NCBI GenBank assembly: GCA_020853755.1 | Contig: JADYYG010000062.1 | Coordinates: 248,001 to 312,000 of the forward strand | DNA: 64,000 bases | Direction of reading: 5' to 3' | Source: Dehalococcoidia bacterium | GTDB taxonomy: Bacteria > Chloroflexota > Dehalococcoidia > Tepidiformales > Tepidiformaceae | Part shown: positions 46,808 through 55,933 of the stretch, piece by piece | How the letters are laid out: the number at the start of each line of letters is the position of its first letter | Numbering within the stretch: the first letter of the stretch is position 1 | Position numbers and translations under genes: made by a program | The notes under the pieces: model-generated | The model's database searches: none | Seen by the model: the letters and a program-made list of their open reading frames with translations, nothing else | What the model was told of the DNA's origin: nothing

Positions 46808-48991
46808 TTAGTCGCGGTTCCCCGGAGAAGATGACCGAATTCCGAACGCGGCCAAGGCGAACGATCCCAAGAGCCCAAAGCCCGAAGTAACCGCTAGGAG
46901 CCAAACTATTGGGTTCCAGGGTATGGGTGCGCGGGGGTGCGACTGAGAAAGAAGAAGCCAACAGCACGCGGATCCCGCGGCCAGCCCAACTCCGACGACG
47001 AGAACGTACGGAATTCCAAAGAGAAGCCCTTCCAGCATCCGGAGTCGGCGCTCCGTCACACCAATCTTCACGAGATGCCGACGCTGCACGCGCGTGGCAG
47101 TCAGTCTATCCATGATAGGGAGCACCGTGGCGAGGGCGAGCGTGACCGCGGCGAGTGCCAAGCCGGCAATTGTCCAACTCCAAGCGGGCGGATAGTAAAG
47201 CCGGAACCTCGACTCGCCGACGACGTTCGAGCCCGGTAGAGCGAGAGTCGAAAGAGTGCCGACTTTTGTTTCCAGGGCGGATGGAGTGGACGTTCCGTCG
47301 ATTACCAACAGAGAATCGTGGTGGTGCGTGGGGACACCGGTAGTCGCGTCGTGATCGTGTTCAGGCGATGCGTCCGGCGCGTGCGCGTGCCAGTCCTCGG
47401 CAAATCGGAGGTCGGGGGCAAAAACGATATCGAGTTGAGGCGGAAGGCCTAGTGACGCCAGCGCTCGTGCCTCGCCCGTGGCGTCGAACTCCGTTGGATC
47501 GGTCTTGTCACAACCGACTCCGCCGAGGTGCGGAGCCAAGTCTTCACAAGTGACGTTTAGTATCCATCGATTCGCATCCTCGCGGAGCACTGCCACGACC
47601 GCGGGACGCAACTGATCCTTAAACGACTCAAGCTCGGCAGCGGAATTGACACCGAGGCTGACCGTGACGAAACCCACGGGTGCACTCTGAGACCGTCGAA
47701 TTTCTACATCAGTTAGCTTCTGGTAGCCAAGGACTGTCAAGGTTAAGGCAACCAGCGTTGCCGCGGCCATGTGCGGTCGGGCGTTACGCAAGGGATCCCA
47801 TTCAAGACGACTGCCGGCCAAGAGAGTAGGGACGGTGCGCACTCGAGCGACGAGTCGGCCGGTTTGCCGAACGACCACGGGCGCAATCAACGGCACACCG
47901 ACGAGGAATAGCGCCATGGCGGCGATCAACACTGCGTCGGACTTTCCTTCTGACAGCCAGGGACGGGCCAAGAGGATGATTGTGCCCAGTACAACCGGAT
48001 ACGCGCGGTAGTCTTGGAGGTGAGCTTTGGACGCCACCGGCCGAGTTCTTCTGGCCGTCAAACCGACACCACTCAACTCCGCCATAGTTAAGCCGAGCGC
48101 CGCCATAATGGCCCCCAAGCTGGCTACCAGCACTTGCCACAGCGGCAACGCAAAGTCTCCGGGAAGAGGATCCATCCAGATGACCGGAAGCGGGCCTAAG
48201 TTAGCTTCAACGAGCAGCCACACTACGGCGGCCAGGAGGAGCCCGGGCAATACTAAGATCGCCGCCTCAACAGCGGCGACGAGGCAAATGAGCCGTGGAG
48301 ACGCTCCGAGCCAATGGAGGACTAGGAAGCGGTGTTCGCGGATCGCTGAACCGGAGCTAGTGCCGAGATACAAGAGGATCAGAGCCGGGATGAATGCGAA
48401 GAGTGTCACGCCGACCACGAGCTGCTTTTGGTCGGGCAAATTGCTGAGCGTCAGTTGGAGAGCTCGCTCGCCGGGCGACGTTGGGCCGAACCCAACGACG
48501 TTGTAGGCTCGTTCAGGCACTCGGTCGTCGGGTAATCCCACATAAGCTAGGCGTTCGTCCGCTGCGACGAGGCCCTCCTCAGAAATGAGTTCCCAGGAGG
48601 GGTAGCGTCGGCCAAACTCGGAGTCGGACTCAATCAGGGCCGCCAGAGACGGGGAAACGAAAGCCTCGCCTGGCTTTGGGAAACGGCTTAGGCCCGGCGG
48701 CAGCGGGGCTGAGCCTTCAGCCGGCGGGGAAATCCAGATCGTCAAGTACTGCTTGCCCGTCGCTACATCCGCACGAGGAAGCAGCCTAATGTCTTGGGCT
48801 GTCGGCGCTTCGGCCAGTATGGGCATGCGATTCGCGATCCGTTGCGCTTGCCTTGAGTTCGCTTCAATCAGACCGATTCCGAAGAGGACGAGTAGCAAGG
48901 AGACGCACGCCGAAAGCGGCATCGCGATTTGTCTCCATCGGTGATCAATCGAACGAGTGAATGCTAGGCGCAGCCCGATTCTCACTACCAT
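46808..48991 (-). CDS. FtsX/MacB-like ABC transporter permease (727 aa)
   Basis: Multiple TM segments flanking two large extracytoplasmic regions; His-rich patch HAHAPDASPEHDHDATTGVPTHHHD; overlaps the ATPase gene. Confidence 0.8.
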   Translation of the reverse strand: MVVRIGLRLAFTRSIDHRWRQIAMPLSACVSLLLVLFGIGLIEANSRQAQRIANRMPILAEAPTAQDIRLLPRADVATGKQYLTIWISPPAEGSAPLPPGLSRFPKPGEAFVSPSLAALIESDSEFGRRYPSWELISEEGLVAADERLAYVGLPDDRVPERAYNVVGFGPTSPGERALQLTLSNLPDQKQLVVGVTLFAFIPALILLYLGTSSGSAIREHRFLVLHWLGASPRLICLVAAVEAAILVLPGLLLAAVVWLLVEANLGPLPVIWMDPLPGDFALPLWQVLVASLGAIMAALGLTMAELSGVGLTARRTRPVASKAHLQDYRAYPVVLGTIILLARPWLSEGKSDAVLIAAMALFLVGVPLIAPVVVRQTGRLVARVRTVPTLLAGSRLEWDPLRNARPHMAAATLVALTLTVLGYQKLTDVEIRRSQSAPVGFVTVSLGVNSAAELESFKDQLRPAVVAVLREDANRWILNVTCEDLAPHLGGVGCDKTDPTEFDATGEARALASLGLPPQLDIVFAPDLRFAEDWHAHAPDASPEHDHDATTGVPTHHHDSLLVIDGTSTPSALETKVGTLSTLALPGSNVVGESRFRLYYPPAWSWTIAGLALAAVTLALATVLPIMDRLTATRVQRRHLVKIGVTERRLRMLEGLLFGIPYVLVVGVGLAAGSACCWLLLSQSHPRAPIPWNPIVWLLAVTSGFGLLGSFALAAFGIRSSSPGNRD

Positions 48992-49671
48992 CCCGCATCC
49001 CGCCGCAGTTTGATGGGTTCGAGCTTGCCAGACTTCAGCACGAAGGCCTTATCGGCTTGCGAGGCGACCGCCTGGTTATGCGTGCCGACAACGACTCCTG
49101 CAGACAGTTGGGTGCTCAAGGAAAAAATCAGTTTCGTCACGTGTCCAGCGTTGTCGTCGTCTAACGCCCCGGTCGGCTCATCCGCCAGAATAACCGCAGG
49201 TTGACCGACAATCGCGCGAGCGATGGCCACCCGTTGGACCTCTCCGCCGGACAAGACTTCTGTTCGCTCGGTGGCTCGCTCCGCAAGCCCAACCGATTCG
49301 AGCTGCCTTCTCGCTCTAGCTTCAGCCTCGGACCAAGCTACACCACGAAGCTTCAGCGGTAAGGCGACGTTTTCGATGACGTTGAGTTCGGGCAATAGTT
49401 CGCCGAACTGAAAGACGTAACCTACATTCTTGAGGCGTTCGGCCGCGCGAGCAGAGGTCCCCAAGAAGGTGATTTCACTGCCATTCAGCCATATTCGACC
49501 GGCGGTAGGCCTCACGACACCGCTGAGGCAGTTGATCAGGGATGTCTTTCCGGAGCCCGACGGGCCCATGATTGCCATGGATGTCCCGGCCAGCAGCTCG
49601 AACGAAAGGTTGTCCAGGAGGCGGCGTCCTGGGATATCCAAGGTCAGGTTTTCGACCCTAAGCGCTGTCAA
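48985..49671 (-). CDS. ABC transporter ATP-binding protein (LolD/MacB-type)
   Basis: IMGPSGSGKTSLINCLSGVVRPTAGRIWLNG, LSGGEVQRVAIARAIVGQPAVILADEPTGALD. Confidence 0.95.
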   Translation of the reverse strand: MTALRVENLTLDIPGRRLLDNLSFELLAGTSMAIMGPSGSGKTSLINCLSGVVRPTAGRIWLNGSEITFLGTSARAAERLKNVGYVFQFGELLPELNVIENVALPLKLRGVAWSEAEARARRQLESVGLAERATERTEVLSGGEVQRVAIARAIVGQPAVILADEPTGALDDDNAGHVTKLIFSLSTQLSAGVVVGTHNQAVASQADKAFVLKSGKLEPIKLRRDAGW

Positions 49672-49724
49672 GTCACCGCCTCCCGTGGATGTGTACCAGA
49701 TTCACCCGCATTGGCTGCGGCTGG

Positions 49725-49832
49725 TTATTCCAACTGGTCGAATCCGTCATACCAAACCGTGCCTCCGAGGGCAACAGCTGGTGTGATCGCGAAGATTAGG
49801 GCAAAGGTGGCTGAGGCAATTCGAAGCCTCAC
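49725..49832 (-). CDS. 35-aa putative secreted peptide precursor
   Basis: GTG start preceded by GAGGAGG (6-nt spacer); VRLRIASATFALIFAITPAVALGGTVWYDGFDQLE, a short basic N-terminus plus hydrophobic core and AVA cleavage-like site; directly upstream of the ABC genes. Confidence 0.55.
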   Translation of the reverse strand: MRLRIASATFALIFAITPAVALGGTVWYDGFDQLE

Positions 49833-49991
49833 GTGTTTCCTCCTCGGAATGTCGGAAGCGCTATCCGTTGCGATTTTAGGCTCCAACGACATTCGACCGT
49901 CTACGCGACTTCGCTGTCGAATCTGCTGTCGTTTAGCAGCAGCCAAAATCACCGAAGCCTGAGTAACCCGAGATGCTCGGCTCCCGGCTCC

Positions 49992-50696
49992 CTATCCCGG
50001 CCGCCAGAACTCCCCCTGCTTGCCGAGACTGGCGATGGCCTGCATGAACGCTGCCATCCCTTCGCCCCGGCGCGACAGGTAGTCCTCGCGCAGGCGCTCC
50101 CGGAAGAGGGGACCGCTGAAAATCCGCGCCCAGTCCGCAAGCGGCAGGATGCCGTCCTCGGAATCCGGTTCGTAGCGGGACCAGGCCTTTGCATGCTCTT
50201 CCGACCGGAAGAGGTTCATGCGGCTTCACCTGAACGCCGATGTTTCGGCGCTCCGTTTCACGAACGACCGGACCGTGTGGCCCACCGTTTCGGGAGGCGT
50301 AACCTCCAGGATCTCCTCGTCGCGCATACGGACGACGATCGGGTCGCCGCAATCGAGGCAGGCTGCATCGATACGGACTTCTTGACCGGGGAAAAGCCAG
50401 CGCACGGCCAGCGATTCAAGCCCTCATTGGCCGTACCACTTCTCCACACCGTCGACGCTCACCCGGTACTGGGTGGGCAGGTTCGAAAACGGCGCGAACG
50501 AATGCACGTAGTCGGTATCGTGGCTGATCCAGCAGCCGACGGCGGCCTTCGAGGCCTCTTCCTGGAGTTCGCGCGCCTCGTCCGGGGTCACCCCAAGGGT
50601 GCGCGCGAGCGTGGTGTAGTGGGGCGCGGCTCCATGCTCCACGCTGTGGCGCATGATGGCGGTATACGCCCGCTGAACCTGCTCGGGTTGGGCCAT
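49992..50696 (-). CDS. Candidate selenoprotein: organomercurial lyase (MerB)-like protein with two in-frame TGA (Sec) codons
   Basis: One 234-codon frame from ATG (SD GGGAGG) to TAG, interrupted only by TGA at 50424-50426 and 50226-50228. Readthrough product ...QYRVSVDGVEKWYGQ-U-GLESLAVRWLFPGQEVRIDAACLDCGDPIVVRM...SAFR-U-SRMNLFRSEEHAKAWSRYEPDSEDGILPLADWARIF... aligns to MerB with both U at the catalytic Cys positions. Confidence 0.8.
50191..50221 (-). promoter_or_regulatory. Candidate bacterial SECIS element for the second TGA
   Basis: GCAUG-(AAC)-CUCUUCC-[GGUC]-GGAAGAG-CAUGC: 7-bp upper stem, 3-nt bulge, 5-bp lower stem, apical loop 19 nt after UGA and starting with G. Confidence 0.8.
50395..50409 (-). 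promoter_or_regulatory. Weaker candidate SECIS hairpin for the first TGA
   Basis: GGCC-[GUGCGCU]-GGCU, apical loop 18 nt after UGA and starting with G. Confidence 0.4.
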
Positions 50697-50912
50697 AGTC
50701 CGAACCTCCCTGCATCTGCGCGAACGGTAGCACCGGCGAAGAAGGTTTGCACGGGGGGGGTCCTCTGGACCCTCTGGTCACTCCTGCAAGACTCTTCATC
50801 GTCGCCTACATCCCGGCCCAGGGCTGGGGAATTAATGGGCTCGAGCAGGCCCCAAGGCCATCCAGCTGTGCTCATTCAACGCTACTATTCGGGCCACTTC
50901 GAAAGGGGGCGC

Positions 50913-51680
50913 ATGCCCATGAGCTGGTTCGAACACAGCGGGGGCCGCATCTACTTCGAGGAGGAGGGCGCCGGGAGCCCGGTGCTGTTCCTTCCCGGGT
51001 GGTCCGAGAGCATCGAGGAGTTCGCCGACCTCCGTCGAACGGTGGCGCGCAGCTTCCGCGTCATCGCGGCCGACCTGCCCGGCTCCGGGAAGTCCGGGCC
51101 GCAACCGCGCAACTACATGCCGACGTACTACGACGATGACGCGCGCACTTTCCTGGCGCTGCTGAAGTCGCTCGATGCCGCGCCGGCGCACCTGGCGGGC
51201 TTCAGCGACGGCGGCGAGGTGGCGCTCGTGATGGCGGCGCTCGAGCCGGCCGGCGTGCGTTCGGTGGCTGCCTGGGGCGCCATGGGCGAAGTGTGCTCGC
51301 CGCCGGTCATCCAGATGTTCGGCAGCGCGATGGATTCGCAACTGGCGCCAGTGAAGGCGCTGGCTGACCACCTGAAGGCAATGTACGGCGAAGAGAACGC
51401 GCGCCTGATGTGCCAGTCATCGGCGGCCGCATGGGCAGAGTTGGCGAAAAGCGGCGGAAGCATCAGCCGCTCTCGCGCCTCGAACATTGCGTGTCCAACC
51501 CTGCTCATCGCTGGCGAACTGGACTTCATCGTCCCGGCGACAGTGGTCGCCAGCCTCGCCCAAGTGATCCCGGGCGCGCAATTCGAGCTGATGAAAGGCG
51601 CTGGCCATGTGATGCACGTGGACTGCGGCGACGCGCTCGCCGAAACGGTGGTGGGCTTTCTCCGGCGATGCGATGGGTGA
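50913..51680 (+). CDS. Alpha/beta fold hydrolase
   Basis: VLFLPGWSESIEEFADL, VIAADLPGSGKSGPQ, LAGFSDGGEVAL, LLIAGELDFIVPA, GAGHVMHVD. Confidence 0.93.
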   Translation: MPMSWFEHSGGRIYFEEEGAGSPVLFLPGWSESIEEFADLRRTVARSFRVIAADLPGSGKSGPQPRNYMPTYYDDDARTFLALLKSLDAAPAHLAGFSDGGEVALVMAALEPAGVRSVAAWGAMGEVCSPPVIQMFGSAMDSQLAPVKALADHLKAMYGEENARLMCQSSAAAWAELAKSGGSISRSRASNIACPTLLIAGELDFIVPATVVASLAQVIPGAQFELMKGAGHVMHVDCGDALAETVVGFLRRCDG

Positions 51681-51970
51681 GGGGCGCTGAGGGTTTCAGG
51701 GCACGACGGAGGGCGCCCGCTCCCCTCGCGAACGGCACCCACGAGCATCTAATACTTGACCCGCCCTTCTGGCTCACGCGCGGGCTGACCGGGAGGTCGC
51801 CCGGACCGAAGAGCACGTCGGCATGGCGCCAGTTCCCCGGGTCCGGCTCGGCGTAACCTGCCTTCCTGGAGCAGGCGGAGTCCGCACCCCATTCCGCTGC
51901 TCTCATCGACGTGGTTTTACGCGCCGAGACGAACTAAACTTCGAACAACCGTTCGTATCGAGGGAAGTTC

Positions 51971-53443
51971 ATGGGAGTGCAGCGCGTACAGCTGCAGAGA
52001 GAGTGGACGCTCGGGGAACCCATAGGATCCGGCGGGTTCGGGCGTGTGTTCGAAGCGGTCGCGGCCGACGGGGAAGTCGGTGTTGTGAAGCTGATACCGA
52101 AGGCTCCGGGTGGAAACCGTGAGCTGCTCTTCGAAGACCTGCGAGGCGTGCCGAACGTCATCCCTATTCTGGAAGTGGGTGAGACCCCCGACGCTTACGC
52201 GCTGGCCATGCCTCGGGCCGAGAAGTCGCTGCGAGAGACGATCCAGCCGGGCGGACCACTGCCGCTCACGGAGGCGCTTCGCATAGTCGAGGACATTGCC
52301 GAGGCCATCGCAGCGCTGGAGGGAAACATCGTCCATCGCGACATCAAACCCGAGAACATCCTCCTTCTCAGCGGTAAGTGGTGCCTGTGCGACTTCGGCA
52401 TAGCGCGCTACGCGGAGGCGACGACCGCGCCGGATACGCAGAAGTACGCCTTGTCGGCTCCCTACGCGGCGCCGGAGCGATGGCGTGGTCAGCGCGCTTC
52501 GTCCGCGACTGATGTCTATTCGCTCGGAGCCGTCGCGTACGAACTTCTCGCCGGCGCCCTTCCATTTGCTGGACCTGACCTAGCGGACTTCCGAGAGCAA
52601 CACTTGACCGCGGACGCTCCGCCACTGAGCGGCGCGCCGACGGCGGTTGCGAACCTGGTGGGCGAGTGCCTGTTCAAAGCACCCGAGGCCCGACCGACCC
52701 CGGCAAACCTCTTGCGCCGAGTTCGCTCCATTGCCCCGCCATCGTCGTCAGCAGTAGCTAAGCTCCAGGAGGCCAACGCCGTTGCGGCACAGGCTGCGGG
52801 GCGGGCAATGACGGCCGCGGAGGCCGAACGCCTGCGTGGGGAGCGTCGTGATGATCTACTGAGAGCGGCCAAAGCGTCGTTCGCAGCTCTGGAGAGCCAG
52901 CTGCGTCATCGGGTCATCGAACAGGCGTCGCAGGCGGGTGCGGACTTCCCGTTCAAGCTCAACGCCGCCGAACTTAGGTTCGAAGGGCCTAAAGCAGTGC
53001 GGGACGGCGACTTCGCTCACCCCAGCTGTGAAGCTGGATTCGAGGTTATCGCGTGGGGCCAAGTCGTGGTTCTGACGGGGAAAACAAGCTACGAGGGGCG
53101 CGCCCACTCCTTGTGGTTCTGTGACGCCCAGGAGCCGCAGGTGTTTAGATGGTATGAGAACGCATGGATGTACAACGCTTTCATTCCCCGGGCTTACAGG
53201 TTTAATCCGACGGCTCTCCCTCCCAGCAGGGACACCTTCCTCGCGTTGAGTCCGATAACGGACACTCACCAACTAGCTTGGCCGTTCACTCCGGTCGATC
53301 AGGGCGACGAAGCGGACTTCATCGAGCGATGGCTGGATTGGTTCGCCGAAGCCGCCTTGGGGAAACTGGGGCACCCACCGAGGATGCCGGAGCGCGAGAC
53401 GCGTGGTTCCTTCCGCGAGGCTAAACCTCGACCGTGGCGCTGA
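51971..53443 (+). CDS. Serine/threonine protein kinase with unassigned C-terminal domain
   Basis: IGSGGFGRVFEAV, NIVHRDIKPENILLL, CDFGIARYAE, APYAAPERWRGQRASSATDVYSLGAVAYELLAG. Confidence 0.95.
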   Translation: MGVQRVQLQREWTLGEPIGSGGFGRVFEAVAADGEVGVVKLIPKAPGGNRELLFEDLRGVPNVIPILEVGETPDAYALAMPRAEKSLRETIQPGGPLPLTEALRIVEDIAEAIAALEGNIVHRDIKPENILLLSGKWCLCDFGIARYAEATTAPDTQKYALSAPYAAPERWRGQRASSATDVYSLGAVAYELLAGALPFAGPDLADFREQHLTADAPPLSGAPTAVANLVGECLFKAPEARPTPANLLRRVRSIAPPSSSAVAKLQEANAVAAQAAGRAMTAAEAERLRGERRDDLLRAAKASFAALESQLRHRVIEQASQAGADFPFKLNAAELRFEGPKAVRDGDFAHPSCEAGFEVIAWGQVVVLTGKTSYEGRAHSLWFCDAQEPQVFRWYENAWMYNAFIPRAYRFNPTALPPSRDTFLALSPITDTHQLAWPFTPVDQGDEADFIERWLDWFAEAALGKLGHPPRMPERETRGSFREAKPRPWR

Positions 53444-53733
53444 TGCGCCAGGCATCACTCCTCCTATGAGTTGCCTCGGCCGAGCACATACTACCATCGG
53501 CAACGAACTCGCTATCCCCTGGTTGTAACCAACACTCTGTGACCTATGGCCAGGCAAGACGAGCCGTCGGCCGGACTCTGCACGTCTCCGCCCTTCAAGC
53601 GTGATGGTCTCTTCCGGTTCGCTGCCACCCACGAGCCTGGTGACCCGATCGCCGCCCCTCCCCCGAACACGCGACAGGTTGGCGCGCGTTTGGCATAGTT
53701 TGCCCTCGGCCATTTCCCGCCCGGAGGCACCCT

Positions 53734-55533
53734 ATGTTGCGCCCTCAGGATTCGCCCACACGCGAACGCAAACGGCTCGATGGCGTCTGGTTGTTCCGCT
53801 TCGACCACGCCGATGAAGGCCTCGCCGGGCGCTGGTACGCGGGTGCGCTCCGGGACGCGCGAGCGATGGCCGTGCCCGCTTCGTATAACGACATCTTCAC
53901 GGACCTCGCCGCCCGGGAGTTCGTCGGCGCTGCCTGGTACCAGGTGGAGGCGTTCGTGCCGCGAGGCTGGACAGGCCATCGGATCGTGCTCCACTTCGAG
54001 TCGGTCACGCACCATGCCACGGTCTTCGCCGGCGAGACTGAGATCGCCCGCCACAGCGGTGGCTACCTGCCCTTCGAAGCCGACATCACGGAGCATGCAC
54101 GCCCCGGCGAGCGCGTTCGCATCACGGTCCGTGTCGACAACACCCTCACCTGGCAGACAATTCCGCCGGGCGTCGTGTCCACCTCACGGTCGGGCGAGCG
54201 GACGCAGCGCTACTTCCATGACTTCTTCAACTACGCGGGCATCCACCGCTCGGCCTGGCTCGCTGCCCGGCCGCCCGTTGCGGTCGACGACGTCTCCGTG
54301 GTCACCGGTTTCGATGGCGCGACCGGCCTCGTCGACTACGCCGTCGCCATCGCCGGCGGTACTGTCGAAGTTCGCGCCCGGCTCAGCGATGCGGACGGCA
54401 TGGTCGTCGCGGAAGCATCCGGGCCGAATGGCCGCCTGGAGGTGGCGAACGCCGTTGCCTGGCGCATCGGCCACGGCTACCTCTACGACCTCGCCATCCG
54501 CCTCGTCGACGGCGAACGGCTGCTGGACGAATATCACCTCAACGTCGGCATCCGCACCGTCGCGATCGACGGCGCGCGGCTCCTGCTCAACGGCGAGCCG
54601 GTCTACCTCCGAGGCTTCGGCATGCACGAAGACCATGTGACGCTCGGCAAGGCCCATAACGATGCTATGTGGCTGCGCGATATCGAGTGCCTGAAGTGGA
54701 TCGGCGCGAACTCCTTCCGCACGTCCCACTACCCCTATAGCGAAGACGTGCTCGACCTCGCGGACCGGGAAGGACTGCTCGTTATCGACGAGACGCCCGC
54801 GGTCGGCATGAACACGGCGCTGGCCGCCGGGACGGCTGTCGATAGCCGCTCTGCAACCTTCAGCCCCGAGACCATCAACGACGAAACGCAGGCCATCCAC
54901 GGCCAGGTCATCCGCGACCTTATAGCGCGGGACAAGAACCACCCATCGGTCGTCGCCTGGTCGATTGCGAACGAGCCCGAATCGCACACCGAAGCGGCGG
55001 AGGCCTACTTCCGGCCGTTGCTGGAGATTGCCCGCTCCGCCGACCGCCAGCGCCGCCCGGTCGGAATCGTCAACGTCATGCTCGCGCCCTACGGCATGTG
55101 CCGGGTCACACCCCTCTGTGACCTCGTGATGATCAACCGCTACTGGGGCTGGTATGTGCAGACGGGCAACCTGCCGTCGGCGATGGCCGCGGCGCGGCGC
55201 GAACTCTCCGGCTGGGCTCGCGAGGGCAAGCCGATCATTATCACCGAATACGGCGCCGATACCGAGCCTGGCATGCACCGGCTACCCGCCGACCCGTGGT
55301 CGGAGGAGTACCAGGTCGAGTACCTCGACGCCATGCACGCCGTCTTCGATGAGTTCGAAGAGATCGTCGGTGAACACGTCTGGAACTTCGCCGATTTCGC
55401 CACGCGCTCGGGAATCACGCGCGTGGGCGGCAACAAAAAGGGCCTCTTCACGCGCGAACGCCAGCCGAAAATGTCGGCTCACAACATCCGCCGCCGCTGG
55501 CTATCGCCTCCAGGCAAGCCGGGCAGGGGCTGA
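53734..55533 (+). CDS. uidA: Beta-glucuronidase-type glycoside hydrolase family 2
   Basis: YRHDFFNYAGIHRS-type region (RYFHDFFNYAGIHRSAWL), NSFRTSHYPYSEDVLDLADREGLLVIDETPAVG, VVAWSIANEPES, IIITEYGADTEPGMH, EHVWNFADFATRSGITRVGGNKKGLFTRERQPK. Confidence 0.93.
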   Translation: MLRPQDSPTRERKRLDGVWLFRFDHADEGLAGRWYAGALRDARAMAVPASYNDIFTDLAAREFVGAAWYQVEAFVPRGWTGHRIVLHFESVTHHATVFAGETEIARHSGGYLPFEADITEHARPGERVRITVRVDNTLTWQTIPPGVVSTSRSGERTQRYFHDFFNYAGIHRSAWLAARPPVAVDDVSVVTGFDGATGLVDYAVAIAGGTVEVRARLSDADGMVVAEASGPNGRLEVANAVAWRIGHGYLYDLAIRLVDGERLLDEYHLNVGIRTVAIDGARLLLNGEPVYLRGFGMHEDHVTLGKAHNDAMWLRDIECLKWIGANSFRTSHYPYSEDVLDLADREGLLVIDETPAVGMNTALAAGTAVDSRSATFSPETINDETQAIHGQVIRDLIARDKNHPSVVAWSIANEPESHTEAAEAYFRPLLEIARSADRQRRPVGIVNVMLAPYGMCRVTPLCDLVMINRYWGWYVQTGNLPSAMAAARRELSGWAREGKPIIITEYGADTEPGMHRLPADPWSEEYQVEYLDAMHAVFDEFEEIVGEHVWNFADFATRSGITRVGGNKKGLFTRERQPKMSAHNIRRRWLSPPGKPGRG

Positions 55534-55853
55534 CCGCAGCTGCTGCTCAGTGCGGGTGCTTCGAGAGTGGCTCGCATCGGGCTGTCCGCCGCCGAAGCCC
55601 AAGCGCCCGGACAGCGCCCCTCTACTGGCCACGGCGTCCTCGCCGATGGGCGCCATGTTCGCAGGAAGCTAACGGATGCCGGCACGGAACGCCGTTCACG
55701 CGCGGGCAGCCTCCCAAGGGTACCTACCACTGTACAAACATCGGTTTTCTCGTTCAGCAACTCCTTAGACCGGGTGAGGGTGCCGTTCGCGTTTGCAGCG
55801 GAGCTGCCATGCCGAAGGGCCTCTGGGCGTCAGGAGCACGCGGAATGGGGTTA

Positions 55854-55893
55854 CCCTCAGCAAATCGCGGTTTGGTGACGAGGCGAGGCTCTG
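55854..55893. repeat. Left copy of an imperfect 40-bp direct repeat flanking the nuclease/helicase cassette
   Basis: 32/40 identity by eye to 61488..61527; core GGTGACGAGG-GAGG-TCTG. Confidence 0.5.
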
Positions 55894-55933
55894 GGCGCAG
55901 AATTCGCCGCAGATTACGGGGACACTGCCGACG

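Noticed and set aside
50258-50449. 63-aa ORF in another frame inside the MerB-like gene
   Set aside because: Off-frame; the TGA-containing frame encodes the MerB-like sequence throughout.
49992-50696. Simple pseudogene explanation for the MerB-like locus
   Set aside because: Not fully excluded, but disfavoured: only TGA codons, only at the two catalytic Cys positions, no indels, and a SECIS-like hairpin after the second TGA.
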